From Albibacillus kandeliae (GTDB lineage Bacteria; Pseudomonadota; Alphaproteobacteria; Rhodobacterales; Rhodobacteraceae), in the NCBI RefSeq assembly GCF_003116585.1, contig NZ_QEHM01000003.1:172916-236915 (forward strand): 64,000 nucleotides of DNA, in the 5' to 3' direction. Of this stretch, positions 16,660 through 24,843 are shown piece by piece. The stretch's first letter is position 1; each line of letters starts with the position of its first letter. A model generated the notes under the pieces. That model made no database searches. It saw only the letters and a program-made list of their open reading frames with translations, and was not told where the DNA came from. A program made the position numbers and the translations under genes.

Positions 16660-19374
16660 TCAATCGAAGCTGTAAGTGAACTCGTTATCACTCACATCGA
16701 GTGCGACCTTGGAAATTTCCTTTCCTTCCATCATCCTGCGCAAAAATTCGGCAGAAATTTCAGGAAGCATGGTGTTGGTCACGATGGCGTCGATCATCCG
16801 GCCGCCGCTCTCCAGTTCCTGGCAACGTTCGACGATCGTATCGACCACCGCGTCGGTGTATTCGAACGGCACGCCATGCGCTTCCTGTACCCGCTTCTTG
16901 ATGCGGTTCAGTTGCAGCTTGGTGATCTCGGCGATCATCGTCGGGCTGAGCGGGTAGTAGGGGATCGTCACCAGTCGGCCCAGCAGCGCGGCGGGGAAGA
17001 TCTTGAGCAGCGGGTCGCGCAGCGCCTTGGCGATGCCCTCGGGCTCCGGCATCAGGTCCGGGTCCGAGCACATGTCCATGATCATGTCCGAGCCTGCATT
17101 CGAGGTCAGCAGGATCAGCGTGTTCTTGAAGTCGATCACGCGGCCCTCGCCATCCTCCATCACGCCCTTGTCGAACACCTGGAAGAAGATTTCGTGCACA
17201 TCCGGGTGCGCCTTCTCCACCTCGTCGAGCAGGACGACCGAGTAGGGCTTGCGCCGCACCGCCTCGGTCAGCACCCCGCCCTCGCCATAGCCGACATAGC
17301 CCGGAGGCGCGCCCTTGAGCGAGGACACCGTGTGGGCCTCCTGGTACTCGGACATGTTGATGGTGATGACGTTCTGCTCGCCGCCATAGAGGATCTCGGC
17401 CAGCGCCAGCGCAGTCTCGGTCTTGCCGACGCCCGAGGTCCCGGCCAGCAGGAACACCCCGATGGGCTTGGAGGGATTGTCGAGCCCGGCGCGCGAGGTC
17501 TGCACGCGCTTGGCGATCATCTTCATCGCGTGGTCCTGACCGATGACGCGCTGCGCCAGCCGTTTCTCCAGCTCGAGGATGGTTTCGATCTCGTCCTTGA
17601 CCATGCGGCCCACCGGGATGCCGGTCCAGTCGCCGACGACCGAGGCCACGGCCTGATGGTCGACGATGGGCAGGATCAGCGGGCTGTCACCCTGCAGCTC
17701 CTCCAGCTCCTTGTTCTTGGCCTTGAGCTGCGCCAGCAGGTCGGCCCGGGCCTCCTCGCTCAGCGGGCTCTCGCCCGCCTGTTCCTCGGCGGCTTCGTCC
17801 ACGGCCGCCTTGTCGGCGGGCTGGGCGCCCTCGCGCAGCTTGGCGCGCAGGTCGAGGATCTGCTCGACCACGGCCTTCTCACCGTCCCAGCGGGCTTCCA
17901 GTTCCTTCAGCCGCGCTTCCTCGGTCTCCTTCGCGGCTCCCACGGCCTCGCGGCGGTCGGCCACGTCGTAACCGGCGGTCTCGTCCCGGTCGATGATCTC
18001 CATCTCGGTCGCCAGCGCCTCCAGACGGCGGCGGCTGTCATCCACCTCTGCCGGCACCGCGTGCTGCGACACGGCCACGCGGGCGCAGGCGGTGTCGAGC
18101 AGGCTCACCGACTTGTCGGGCAGCTGCCGCGCCGGGATGTAGCGGGCCGAGAGCGTCACCGCCGCCTCGATCCCTTCGTCCAGCACCTGCACGCGGTGGT
18201 GCTTCTCCAGCATCGAGGCGATGCCGCGCATCATCAGGATGGCCTTCGGGATGCCCGGCTCGTCCACCTGCACGACCTGGAAACGGCGGGTCAGCGCCGG
18301 GTCCTTCTCGATGTACTTCTTGTACTCGGCCCAGGTGGTTGCACCGATGGTGCGCAGGGTACCGCGCGCAAGTGCCGGTTTCAGCAGGTTGGCCGCGTCG
18401 CCCGTGCCCGCCGCACCACCCGCGCCGACCAGCGTGTGGGTCTCGTCCACGAACATGACAATCGGGATCGGGCTGGCCTGCACCTCGTCGATGACGCTGC
18501 GCAGACGTTCCTCGAACTCGCCCTTCATGCTGGCGCCGGCCTGCAGCAGGCCCACGTCCAGCACCAGCAGGCGCACGTCCTTCAGCGCCGGGGGCACGTC
18601 GCCGCGCGCGATCCGCAGGGCAAAGCCCTCGACCACCGCCGTCTTGCCCACGCCGGCCTCGCCGGTCAGGATCGGGTTGTTCTGGCGACGGCGCATCAGC
18701 ACGTCGATGACCTGCCGGATCTCCTCGTCACGGCCGACGATAGGGTCGATGTCGCCGTTGCGCGCCTGTTCGGTCAGGTCGGTACAGAACTGGTCCAGCG
18801 CCTCGGTGCTGCCAAGCTGCGCCTTGCGCGCGCCGCTGGCTTCGCCGGGCTCGGCCCCGCCGCCGGTCGAGGAGCCATCCTGCGGACGCAGGCTTTCCTC
18901 GGGCGAGCCATCGGTGATCTTGCGGAAGTTGTCGGCAAGGTCGTCGGGCCCGATCCGCGCCAGCTCGGGCGAGATGTTGGTCAGGATGTTGCGCAGCGCC
19001 GGGGTCTTGAGCATCCCCAGCAGCAGGTGGCCGGTGCGCACCTGGCTCGAGGAATAGAGCAGCGAGCCCCAGACCCAGCCGCGTTCCATCGCGTCGAGCA
19101 GGTGTTCGGACAGGTCCGAGATCGAGGTCGCCCCGCGCGGCAGCTGGTCCAGCGCCCGGGTCATCTCGGTCGCGATCTTGCCGGTGTCCAGCTTGTAGTG
19201 ATCGACGATGCGGTGAATGTCGCTGTCCTGACCGTTCAGGATCTGGTGCAGCCAGTGGACGACCTCCACGTAGGGATTGCCGCGCATCTTGCAAAAGACG
19301 GTCGCGCTCTCCACGGCCTGATAGCCCAGCTTGTTCAGCTTCCCGAAAAGGGACACTCGGCTGATTTCGGTCAT
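16660..19374 (-). CDS. tssH: TssH (ClpV) sheath-recycling AAA+ ATPase
   Basis: A 904-aa Clp/Hsp100 ATPase that disassembles contracted sheath. The N-terminal domain (1-160) is of ClpV type. AAA module 1 has Walker A GEAGVGKT at 238-245 and Walker B IVMFVDETHTLVG. A middle coiled-coil domain follows, and AAA module 2 has Walker A GTSGVGKT and Walker B VVLLDEVEKAH. Both ATP sites look intact. It normally recognises an N-terminal TssC helix; whether it handles the giant fusion is open. It lies 4 bp after tssG, in the main operon. Confidence 0.97.
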   Translation of the reverse strand: MTEISRVSLFGKLNKLGYQAVESATVFCKMRGNPYVEVVHWLHQILNGQDSDIHRIVDHYKLDTGKIATEMTRALDQLPRGATSISDLSEHLLDAMERGWVWGSLLYSSSQVRTGHLLLGMLKTPALRNILTNISPELARIGPDDLADNFRKITDGSPEESLRPQDGSSTGGGAEPGEASGARKAQLGSTEALDQFCTDLTEQARNGDIDPIVGRDEEIRQVIDVLMRRRQNNPILTGEAGVGKTAVVEGFALRIARGDVPPALKDVRLLVLDVGLLQAGASMKGEFEERLRSVIDEVQASPIPIVMFVDETHTLVGAGGAAGTGDAANLLKPALARGTLRTIGATTWAEYKKYIEKDPALTRRFQVVQVDEPGIPKAILMMRGIASMLEKHHRVQVLDEGIEAAVTLSARYIPARQLPDKSVSLLDTACARVAVSQHAVPAEVDDSRRRLEALATEMEIIDRDETAGYDVADRREAVGAAKETEEARLKELEARWDGEKAVVEQILDLRAKLREGAQPADKAAVDEAAEEQAGESPLSEEARADLLAQLKAKNKELEELQGDSPLILPIVDHQAVASVVGDWTGIPVGRMVKDEIETILELEKRLAQRVIGQDHAMKMIAKRVQTSRAGLDNPSKPIGVFLLAGTSGVGKTETALALAEILYGGEQNVITINMSEYQEAHTVSSLKGAPPGYVGYGEGGVLTEAVRRKPYSVVLLDEVEKAHPDVHEIFFQVFDKGVMEDGEGRVIDFKNTLILLTSNAGSDMIMDMCSDPDLMPEPEGIAKALRDPLLKIFPAALLGRLVTIPYYPLSPTMIAEITKLQLNRIKKRVQEAHGVPFEYTDAVVDTIVERCQELESGGRMIDAIVTNTMLPEISAEFLRRMMEGKEISKVALDVSDNEFTYSFD

Positions 19375-19378
19375 CCTA

Positions 19379-20449
19379 TTACCTTCCCAAAGTAATCGCG
19401 CCCGCGACGGGCGTCACATGTTCTGTAATTGCGCCGGGATGCAGAAACAGGTCGCCTGCATCCGGCCTCTCCTCATCCGCGTCCCGGCGCGACGCGGTCC
19501 AACTGGTATGCCCAAGCCGCGTTGTCCCGCCCAATCCGGCGCGCGGCACCTCGTCTCCCGCGAGGATCAGGTTGACGTCCCAATCCAGCGCGTCCCCGAC
19601 GTAATTGCGCACGGCCGCGCGCAGCCGGTCAAGCGCCTCGCCGCCGGGCAGAAGCCTTTCGTAATCGGCCAGCGACAGGGGCCCGATCCGGATGCGGAAC
19701 TTGTCGGCGCGGGTCCAGACCCGGCTGCCGATGCTGGTGCCCAGCCCCAGCCCGACCCGTGCGCCAAGCTGCCACTGGTCGTCCGGCTCGAGCTCCAGCC
19801 ACGAGCCGATGAACTCCTCCAGCTCCACCGGCGCCTCGAAGAAGGCCGACAGGATCGAGACCAGCCCCTCGGGGTTGCGCGCGCTCTGGGCGTAGTGGCC
19901 GACGTAGTGCAGCCGGGCGAGATCAGGCAGCGCATCGCGGTCGCGCAGATAGTCGCCGTGGAACCCGCCCAGCGCCGCCACCTTGCGCGCCATTGGGTCG
20001 TCGCCCCGGTCGAAGCTCGGCGCCGGCTGGCCCGAGGTCCATGCCCGGTAGAGCAGCCCCATCATCCGGTGGATCAGCATGTCCACGAAGGCGACGATGG
20101 TCCGGTCGCGGTGGTTGCGGTAGCGGTCCCGCACGTATTCGGTCATCTGCAGCGGCAGCGGGCCCTGCGGACCGAACAGGCCGAAGAAACGGTTGATCAG
20201 CCGCGCGGGCTTCTTCCCCTCCGGCGGCGTGAAACTTGCGATGGTCGACGGAGGAAAGGCAAGCTCGGCCTCCTGGCCAAGGCGCACCTTGTCCTCGCGG
20301 GGTCGACGGCTCTCGCCCAGCCTCGGGTTGTCCGGATAAGCCGCCTCGATAATCCGAAGCGCCTGAAAGACATGATGTCTTTCAGGTTCGCGTGCCAGCC
20401 TTCCCAGGTGGCTCAGATCATCCGGCCCAGGCCTCTTTCCGGTCGCCAT
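19379..20449 (-). CDS. tssG: TssG baseplate wedge subunit
   Basis: A 356-aa protein of the ImpH/VasB family. Supporting features are the RHHVFQALRIIEAAYPD motif near residue 25, the segment INRFFGLFGPQGPLPLQMTEY near 85-105, and a C-terminal region with GLGTSIGSRVW typical of TssG. With TssF and TssE it forms the baseplate wedge that starts sheath polymerisation. The start overlaps the end of tssF by 37 bp, indicating coupled translation. Length is normal for the family. Confidence 0.95.
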   Translation of the reverse strand: MATGKRPGPDDLSHLGRLAREPERHHVFQALRIIEAAYPDNPRLGESRRPREDKVRLGQEAELAFPPSTIASFTPPEGKKPARLINRFFGLFGPQGPLPLQMTEYVRDRYRNHRDRTIVAFVDMLIHRMMGLLYRAWTSGQPAPSFDRGDDPMARKVAALGGFHGDYLRDRDALPDLARLHYVGHYAQSARNPEGLVSILSAFFEAPVELEEFIGSWLELEPDDQWQLGARVGLGLGTSIGSRVWTRADKFRIRIGPLSLADYERLLPGGEALDRLRAAVRNYVGDALDWDVNLILAGDEVPRAGLGGTTRLGHTSWTASRRDADEERPDAGDLFLHPGAITEHVTPVAGAITLGR

Positions 20450-22290
20450 CTGGCAATTTCCCCGCGTTTCTGCGTTTTCAGGACGGTTTCAGTAAAGCTG
20501 TTGATCGTGGCATATCTGCGAAGGAACCGCTCCAGCACGGCCCCAAGGACAAAGACGCTGGTGCCCTCGAAGAAGCTCTCGTCGAACTCGATGGTGATCT
20601 CGAGCCCGCGCACGGCGGTCGACAGCACCTCGTCGCTCATCCGCCGCACGATGGGCCGCGACGCGACCCCGACAATGCCCTCGAGCTGCTTCTCGGTGAC
20701 CCGGTCGCCCAGCGGCGCATAGAGCCCGATCAGCTCGCGCAGCGCCTCCGGCGCGCTGCCCCTGCCGGTCTCGACAATCGAGAGGTAGTTCAGGCTCAGG
20801 TGGCTGATCAGCCGCCACGCGGTATCGCCCTGCGCCAGCGTCGGGTGCGGCCGGGTCGGCGACACCGGCAGCCGGATCGACTTGACCGGGCCGCCCTCGG
20901 GCAGCTGGAACACGTCCTTGTCGCCGGTCGACAGCAGCATGGGCAGGTCGCGGTTGGAACAGAGCGCCCGCACCGCCAACTGGTCGAGCCCGGCGGCATA
21001 GGGCGCCTGGTTGCGGTCCACCAGCGTGAGGTAGACCTCGGACCCGAGGTAGGAGGTCCGCACACCGCGCAGCCGCTCCTTCTCGGACCGCTGACGCATC
21101 CTGCGGCGGATCGAGTAATAGGCCGGGTGCATCTCGCCCGCGGCAGTGAAATCGGTCGAGGAATAGAACGGGCGGAACACCACGTCCTCCTCGCCCTCGC
21201 CGCTGATCCCCACCACCTGATCGAGGCTGTAGATCTCGAAATCGAGGCCAGCCGTACGGCTGGGCACGATGTGCTGTTCGGTCTCGGTCGAGCGGACGTG
21301 GATACGGTCGCAACGCTTGGGGAACAGGTTGATCGCGGGCACCGCGTGCAGGGTAAAGGCCTCGGGCGTCACCATCGGCCCGATCTCGCGCCGCGTCTCT
21401 CCCAGCAGGATGTAGATATCCACGTCCGATCCCTCGGCGCGTTCGAGGGCCGGTTGCAGCCCCTTCAGCTCGACGAAGAGATACCGCTCGGGCATCGCGA
21501 AGTATTCCTGCAGCAGCCGGTAGCCGTCGAACGACCGGCGCGGTGTCGGCAGCAGCGCTTCGCTCTGTTCGAACCCGCGCGGCCGGACCCGGCCAGCCGC
21601 CAGCGGCTGCGCCCAGTCGGCCCGCCGGTCGGTGGAGCGTCCGCAGAGGCCCAGGGTCTGGGTGCAGAGCAGTTCCAGCAGCGCCCAGCCGTTGCCGCCC
21701 CCGCCGCCGAGGTAGACGGCAAGGTCATCCATCGGCAGCTTGGCGATCTTGTCCCCGTCCTTGCGGCGCAGGCGCAGGCGCACCGCAGCGCGTGCATCGG
21801 TATGCCCGGCAACACCGGCCGCGACCAGTTCGCCCCGTCCGTCGATATACTCGGCCTCGGCGATCTCGATCGGCCAGAGCGCGAGGTCGGCCGAAGTGCG
21901 GAATTCGCAGGGCGTCTGCTCGCCCTCGGCAAGGCGCGAGCGCAGCACCGTGTGGCGCGGCAGGACGTAACCGCTCTTGACCGCCGAGTTGCCGATATCG
22001 GGCTCGAAGGCCGCGATCATCATCGAGGGCGTCGGCGCAAGGTAGTGCGGATAGACGATCTCGAGCAGGTTGCTGGTGAAGGCCGGGAACTGAAGCTCAA
22101 GCTCGAGCTGGACCCGGGCCGAGAGAAAGGCGACGCCCTCCAGCAGCCGCTCGACATAGGGGTCCAGCACCTCGACCCCTTCCATCCCGAGCCGCGAGGC
22201 GATCTTGGGATAGGCCTCGGCGAACTCTGCGCCCATGTCGCGCAGGAACAGCAGTTCGCTCTCGTAGTGCTTCATCAACCGCGTATCCAT
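20413..22290 (-). CDS. tssF: TssF baseplate wedge subunit
   Basis: A 625-aa protein of the ImpG/VasA family, starting MDTRLMKHYESELLFLRDMG. The conserved start continues with EFAEAYPKIASRLGM and the segment DPYVERLLEGVAFLSARVQ. The length (about 600) and the neighbours fit. Two TssF copies with one TssG form the wedge trunk. The 3' end overlaps tssG by 37 bp and the 5' end lies 1 bp after tssE. Confidence 0.96.
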   Translation of the reverse strand: MDTRLMKHYESELLFLRDMGAEFAEAYPKIASRLGMEGVEVLDPYVERLLEGVAFLSARVQLELELQFPAFTSNLLEIVYPHYLAPTPSMMIAAFEPDIGNSAVKSGYVLPRHTVLRSRLAEGEQTPCEFRTSADLALWPIEIAEAEYIDGRGELVAAGVAGHTDARAAVRLRLRRKDGDKIAKLPMDDLAVYLGGGGGNGWALLELLCTQTLGLCGRSTDRRADWAQPLAAGRVRPRGFEQSEALLPTPRRSFDGYRLLQEYFAMPERYLFVELKGLQPALERAEGSDVDIYILLGETRREIGPMVTPEAFTLHAVPAINLFPKRCDRIHVRSTETEQHIVPSRTAGLDFEIYSLDQVVGISGEGEEDVVFRPFYSSTDFTAAGEMHPAYYSIRRRMRQRSEKERLRGVRTSYLGSEVYLTLVDRNQAPYAAGLDQLAVRALCSNRDLPMLLSTGDKDVFQLPEGGPVKSIRLPVSPTRPHPTLAQGDTAWRLISHLSLNYLSIVETGRGSAPEALRELIGLYAPLGDRVTEKQLEGIVGVASRPIVRRMSDEVLSTAVRGLEITIEFDESFFEGTSVFVLGAVLERFLRRYATINSFTETVLKTQKRGEIARWRPERGLGRMI

Positions 22291-22291
22291 G

Positions 22292-22789
22292 TTACGCGCT
22301 CCGTTCCACGAGGACTTCGCCGGTGGTCACATCGACCTTGCTGCGCAGGTACAGCTCCATCGGCAGGGGTTGGGCCCACATGTCGGCCCGGATGTTCAGG
22401 GCGATGGTCATCTCGCCCTCGTCGTCTTCCGGGCTCAGGGCCACGTCGACCGACCCCCGGATGATGCGGGGTTCGTGGATCTCGATGGCCTTTTCGATCG
22501 ACCGCCGGATCAGTTCCGCCCGCTCCGCGGTCGAGAACTCGCCCGAAACCTCGCGCAGCCCGTAGTTCAGCACCGACCGCGTGACGTTCGGATAGATCTC
22601 GGGGTCGAGACTGCTCTCGATGTTGTTGGTGTTCAGCAGCCACGACAGATCGCGCTGGATGATCTCGCGCAGGCGCGACAGGTCGATCACGCGGAAATCG
22701 CGTGTTTCCTTGAGCTGGCCGGGCTCCTTGTCCGTCAGCCGGTCGAGCAGCGACGGTTGCAGTCTTTCGGAAATGGTCTTGTCAGCCAT
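22292..22789 (-). CDS. tssE: TssE, gp25-like baseplate protein
   Basis: A 165-aa protein related to phage T4 gp25. Evidence: the motif RDLSWLLNTNNIESSLDPE, the segment PNVTRSVLNYGL and the EPRIIRGSVDV region near the C-terminal half. I place the start at 22789 (MADKTISER); an in-frame extension to 22831 would run deeply into tagJ. With this start the gene overlaps the tagJ stop by 8 bp. No strong Shine-Dalgarno is visible, in keeping with translational coupling. Confidence 0.94.
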   Translation of the reverse strand: MADKTISERLQPSLLDRLTDKEPGQLKETRDFRVIDLSRLREIIQRDLSWLLNTNNIESSLDPEIYPNVTRSVLNYGLREVSGEFSTAERAELIRRSIEKAIEIHEPRIIRGSVDVALSPEDDEGEMTIALNIRADMWAQPLPMELYLRSKVDVTTGEVLVERSA

Positions 22790-23633
22790 CCAATGCCGTT
22801 TCCCCGGTTTCGCCCCCTGCATCCACCGCAAACGCTTCCGGATCGAACGCGTCCATGCGGAGCAGGCGCAGATCCATCAGCGAAATATCTCCCTCGTCGG
22901 TGGCCAGCAGCCGCTGGCCAAGGCCCACGAAAGTCTCGCCTCCCGCGTCCTCCCAACTCGTCGCGCGCGCCAGCTTGGCCGCCGCGTCGCCGCGCTCGGT
23001 CGTGCCGGCGTAGCGGGTCGGGATCAGCGCGGGAACGTTGCCGCCGTTCATCAGTGTCAGGCTTGCCGCGGTCCAGACCGCGTCGCGCAAATCGCTCGGC
23101 GGTTCGATCGCAAGGCTGCCGATGGCGCTGAACGGCAGCCAGAAGTACCGCCCGTTGACGATCACTTCCAGAACCGGCCCGATCCGCATGTCGGCATCGG
23201 CGATCCATTCGAATTTCTGTCCGTCGGCCTGCCCGCCTGCCGCCGGTGCCGCGTCGAAGGCCCGCGCGCGCAGGTCGGCGGCCTCGGTCATCTTGCCCAT
23301 GCCCGTCAGCTTCTGCGCCTCGATCAGCAGGGCCAGCCATTCCTGCGGCTCGCCGAAGATCAGCGGCTCCTTCTCGCCCGCGAAGACCTTCTCGCGGTAG
23401 ACTTCGCAGATGATCGCCTCGCGGTAGGTCCGCGCCATCATGGTCGCCGCCTCGTCCATCTCGGCGGAGAGCTTCAGCTGGGTGATCGCGCGTTTCCAGT
23501 CGCCTAGGACACAGAGCAGCTGGAACAGGAAGATGCGCAGTTTCGGATTGGCAGGATCCTTGCGGACCTTGTCTTGCAAGGTCGCGAGCGTCGCATCTAG
23601 ATCGCCCGCCTTCAAATGCTCTTCTGGTGTCAT
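22782..23633 (-). CDS. tagJ: TagJ (ImpE) T6SS accessory protein
   Basis: A 283-aa protein of the ImpE family. The N-terminal half has TPR-like helices (HLKAGDLDATLATLQDKVRK, LRIFLFQLLCVLGDWKRA). The second half holds the conserved FEWIADADMRIGPVLEVIVNGRYFW-type region and PARYAGT-like sequence (IPTRYAGT). In Pseudomonas and related systems TagJ binds the N-terminus of TssB and assists ClpV-driven sheath disassembly. It lies upstream of tssE with an 8-bp overlap and 69 bp after hcp. Confidence 0.93.
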   Translation of the reverse strand: MTPEEHLKAGDLDATLATLQDKVRKDPANPKLRIFLFQLLCVLGDWKRAITQLKLSAEMDEAATMMARTYREAIICEVYREKVFAGEKEPLIFGEPQEWLALLIEAQKLTGMGKMTEAADLRARAFDAAPAAGGQADGQKFEWIADADMRIGPVLEVIVNGRYFWLPFSAIGSLAIEPPSDLRDAVWTAASLTLMNGGNVPALIPTRYAGTTERGDAAAKLARATSWEDAGGETFVGLGQRLLATDEGDISLMDLRLLRMDAFDPEAFAVDAGGETGETALDG

Positions 23634-23663
23634 CCGTCCCTGCTCCCGTTTTTGTAGTTCCCA

Positions 23664-23698
23664 CCCCGGCCGGCGCCGCCAGTTGGCGCCGGCCGGGG
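23664..23698 (-). terminator. Strong 14-bp hairpin between hcp and tagJ
   Basis: CCCCGGCCGGCGCC (23664-23677) pairs perfectly with GGCGCCGGCCGGGG (23685-23698) around a 7-base loop. No U-tract follows on the minus strand, so it is more likely an mRNA-end-stabilising or processing hairpin, possibly with partial termination, which would keep hcp expression above that of tagJ. Confidence 0.6.
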
Positions 23699-23702
23699 GT
23701 CT

Positions 23703-24200
23703 TCAGCCCATTTCGCCGTCGGTGACGCTCCAGTCGAAGGTTCCGCCCGTCTTCAGCCCCCCGGTCTTCGGATCGGCGGTCTTGTACTCCACACCGATGC
23801 GACGATAGGCGAGATCCCAGTTCTCTTCCGGGACCTGCTCTTCACCGCCCGAAACCTCGTACTTGTCGATGACGACGTCGTAGAGGGTCCAGATCAGGTA
23901 GGGTTCCATGGCTTTGGCCCCACTGATGCCGGACCGGCACATCTCGATCCTGATTTCCTTGCGCACGGTGCCATCCGCGACCGAGAGGATCAGCCTCGGA
24001 GAGGCGATGCTCAGCTCGGTGGTGATGCTGACCTTGCCGAAACTCGAGTTGGCAAAGCCGCGCTGCGCGGTGCCCATGTCACCCACGTCGATGGTGCGCG
24101 ACAGTTCCCACGACAGGGACTTGGCCGGAATCCAGTCGACATGGTTGCGCTCAAGGCTTTCGCCCTGGATGTCATTAATCTTTACAAAGGTATTTTCCAT
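23703..24200 (-). CDS. hcp: Hcp tube protein, copy 2
   Basis: A 165-aa Hcp (haemolysin co-regulated protein), which stacks as hexameric rings into the expelled T6SS tube. It starts MENTFVKINDIQGESLERNH, as Hcp1-class proteins do, and has the long beta-strand region EPYLIWTLYDVVIDKYEVSG near residues 95-115. It closely resembles the neighbouring copy but differs in the 5'-end, middle (RSGISGAKAMEPY against RSGDSSGHGMEPY) and C-terminal region. It may form mixed tubes or carry different cargo in the lumen. Flanked on both sides by strong hairpins. Confidence 0.96.
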   Translation of the reverse strand: MENTFVKINDIQGESLERNHVDWIPAKSLSWELSRTIDVGDMGTAQRGFANSSFGKVSITTELSIASPRLILSVADGTVRKEIRIEMCRSGISGAKAMEPYLIWTLYDVVIDKYEVSGGEEQVPEENWDLAYRRIGVEYKTADPKTGGLKTGGTFDWSVTDGEMG

Positions 24201-24232
24201 TCACACGCCATCCAGACAGAAATCGAAACAGA

Positions 24233-24255
24233 TCCGGGCCCAGAAAGGGCCCGGA
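24233..24255 (-). terminator. Hairpin between the two hcp genes
   Basis: TCCGGGCCC (24233-24241) and GGGCCCGGA (24247-24255) form a perfect 9-bp stem with a 5-base loop. On the minus strand a moderately U-rich stretch follows (TCTGTTTCGATTTC). It could terminate part of the transcripts after the first hcp or define its mRNA end. Confidence 0.55.
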
Positions 24256-24276
24256 CAGGTCATTTCAGGCTGGGCC

Positions 24277-24774
24277 TCAGCCCATTTCGCCAGCCATGAG
24301 ATCCCAGCTGAAGTTGCCGCCGGTCGACAGGGCGCCGGTTTTCGGATCGGCTTTCTTGTACTCGATCTCGATGCGGCGGTAGGCCAGGTCCCAGTTCTCT
24401 TCCGGCACCTGCTCTTCGCCGCCGGAGACTTCGTACTTGTCGATCACGACGTCGTAGAGCTTCCAGATCAGGTAGGGCTCCATGCCGTGGCCCGAGCTGT
24501 CGCCCGACCGGCACATCTCGATCTTGATCTCCTTGCGCACGGTGCCGTCGGCGACCGAGAGCATGAGTTTCGGAGACGCGACGCTCAGTTCGGTGCTGAC
24601 GCTGACCTTGCCGAAGCTCGAGTTGGCGTAGCCACGCTGGGTGGTGCCGAGGTCATCCATGTCCAGGGTCCGGGTGACTTCCCAGGACAGGGTCTTGGCC
24701 GGGATCCATTCCTTGTGGTTGCGTTCCAGGCTCTCGCCCTTGATGTCGTCGATGTAGATAAAGGTATTTTCCAT
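24277..24774 (-). CDS. hcp: Hcp tube protein, copy 1
   Basis: A 165-aa Hcp, transcribed before the second copy. Start MENTFIYIDDIKGESLERNH; conserved ANSSFGKVSVSTELSVASPK and EPYLIWKLYDVVIDKYEVSG. The two copies share most residues, so this is a local duplication. It follows tssC by 69 bp. High expression is expected for tube protein; the hairpin just downstream may help. Confidence 0.96.
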   Translation of the reverse strand: MENTFIYIDDIKGESLERNHKEWIPAKTLSWEVTRTLDMDDLGTTQRGYANSSFGKVSVSTELSVASPKLMLSVADGTVRKEIKIEMCRSGDSSGHGMEPYLIWKLYDVVIDKYEVSGGEEQVPEENWDLAYRRIEIEYKKADPKTGALSTGGNFSWDLMAGEMG

Positions 24775-24843
24775 GTTCTATCCTTTCAGGGGGTCGGCGA
24801 TCTGCGCCATTTATTGGGGGGGCAAGCCTTCCAGATGCCTCAA

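Noticed and set aside
16240-19395. A 1051-residue plus-strand frame opposite clpV, with similar long frames at 1811-4249 and 6895-9279
   Set aside because: High GC creates long antisense frames; the minus-strand genes are secure T6SS families and the plus frames show no family motifs.
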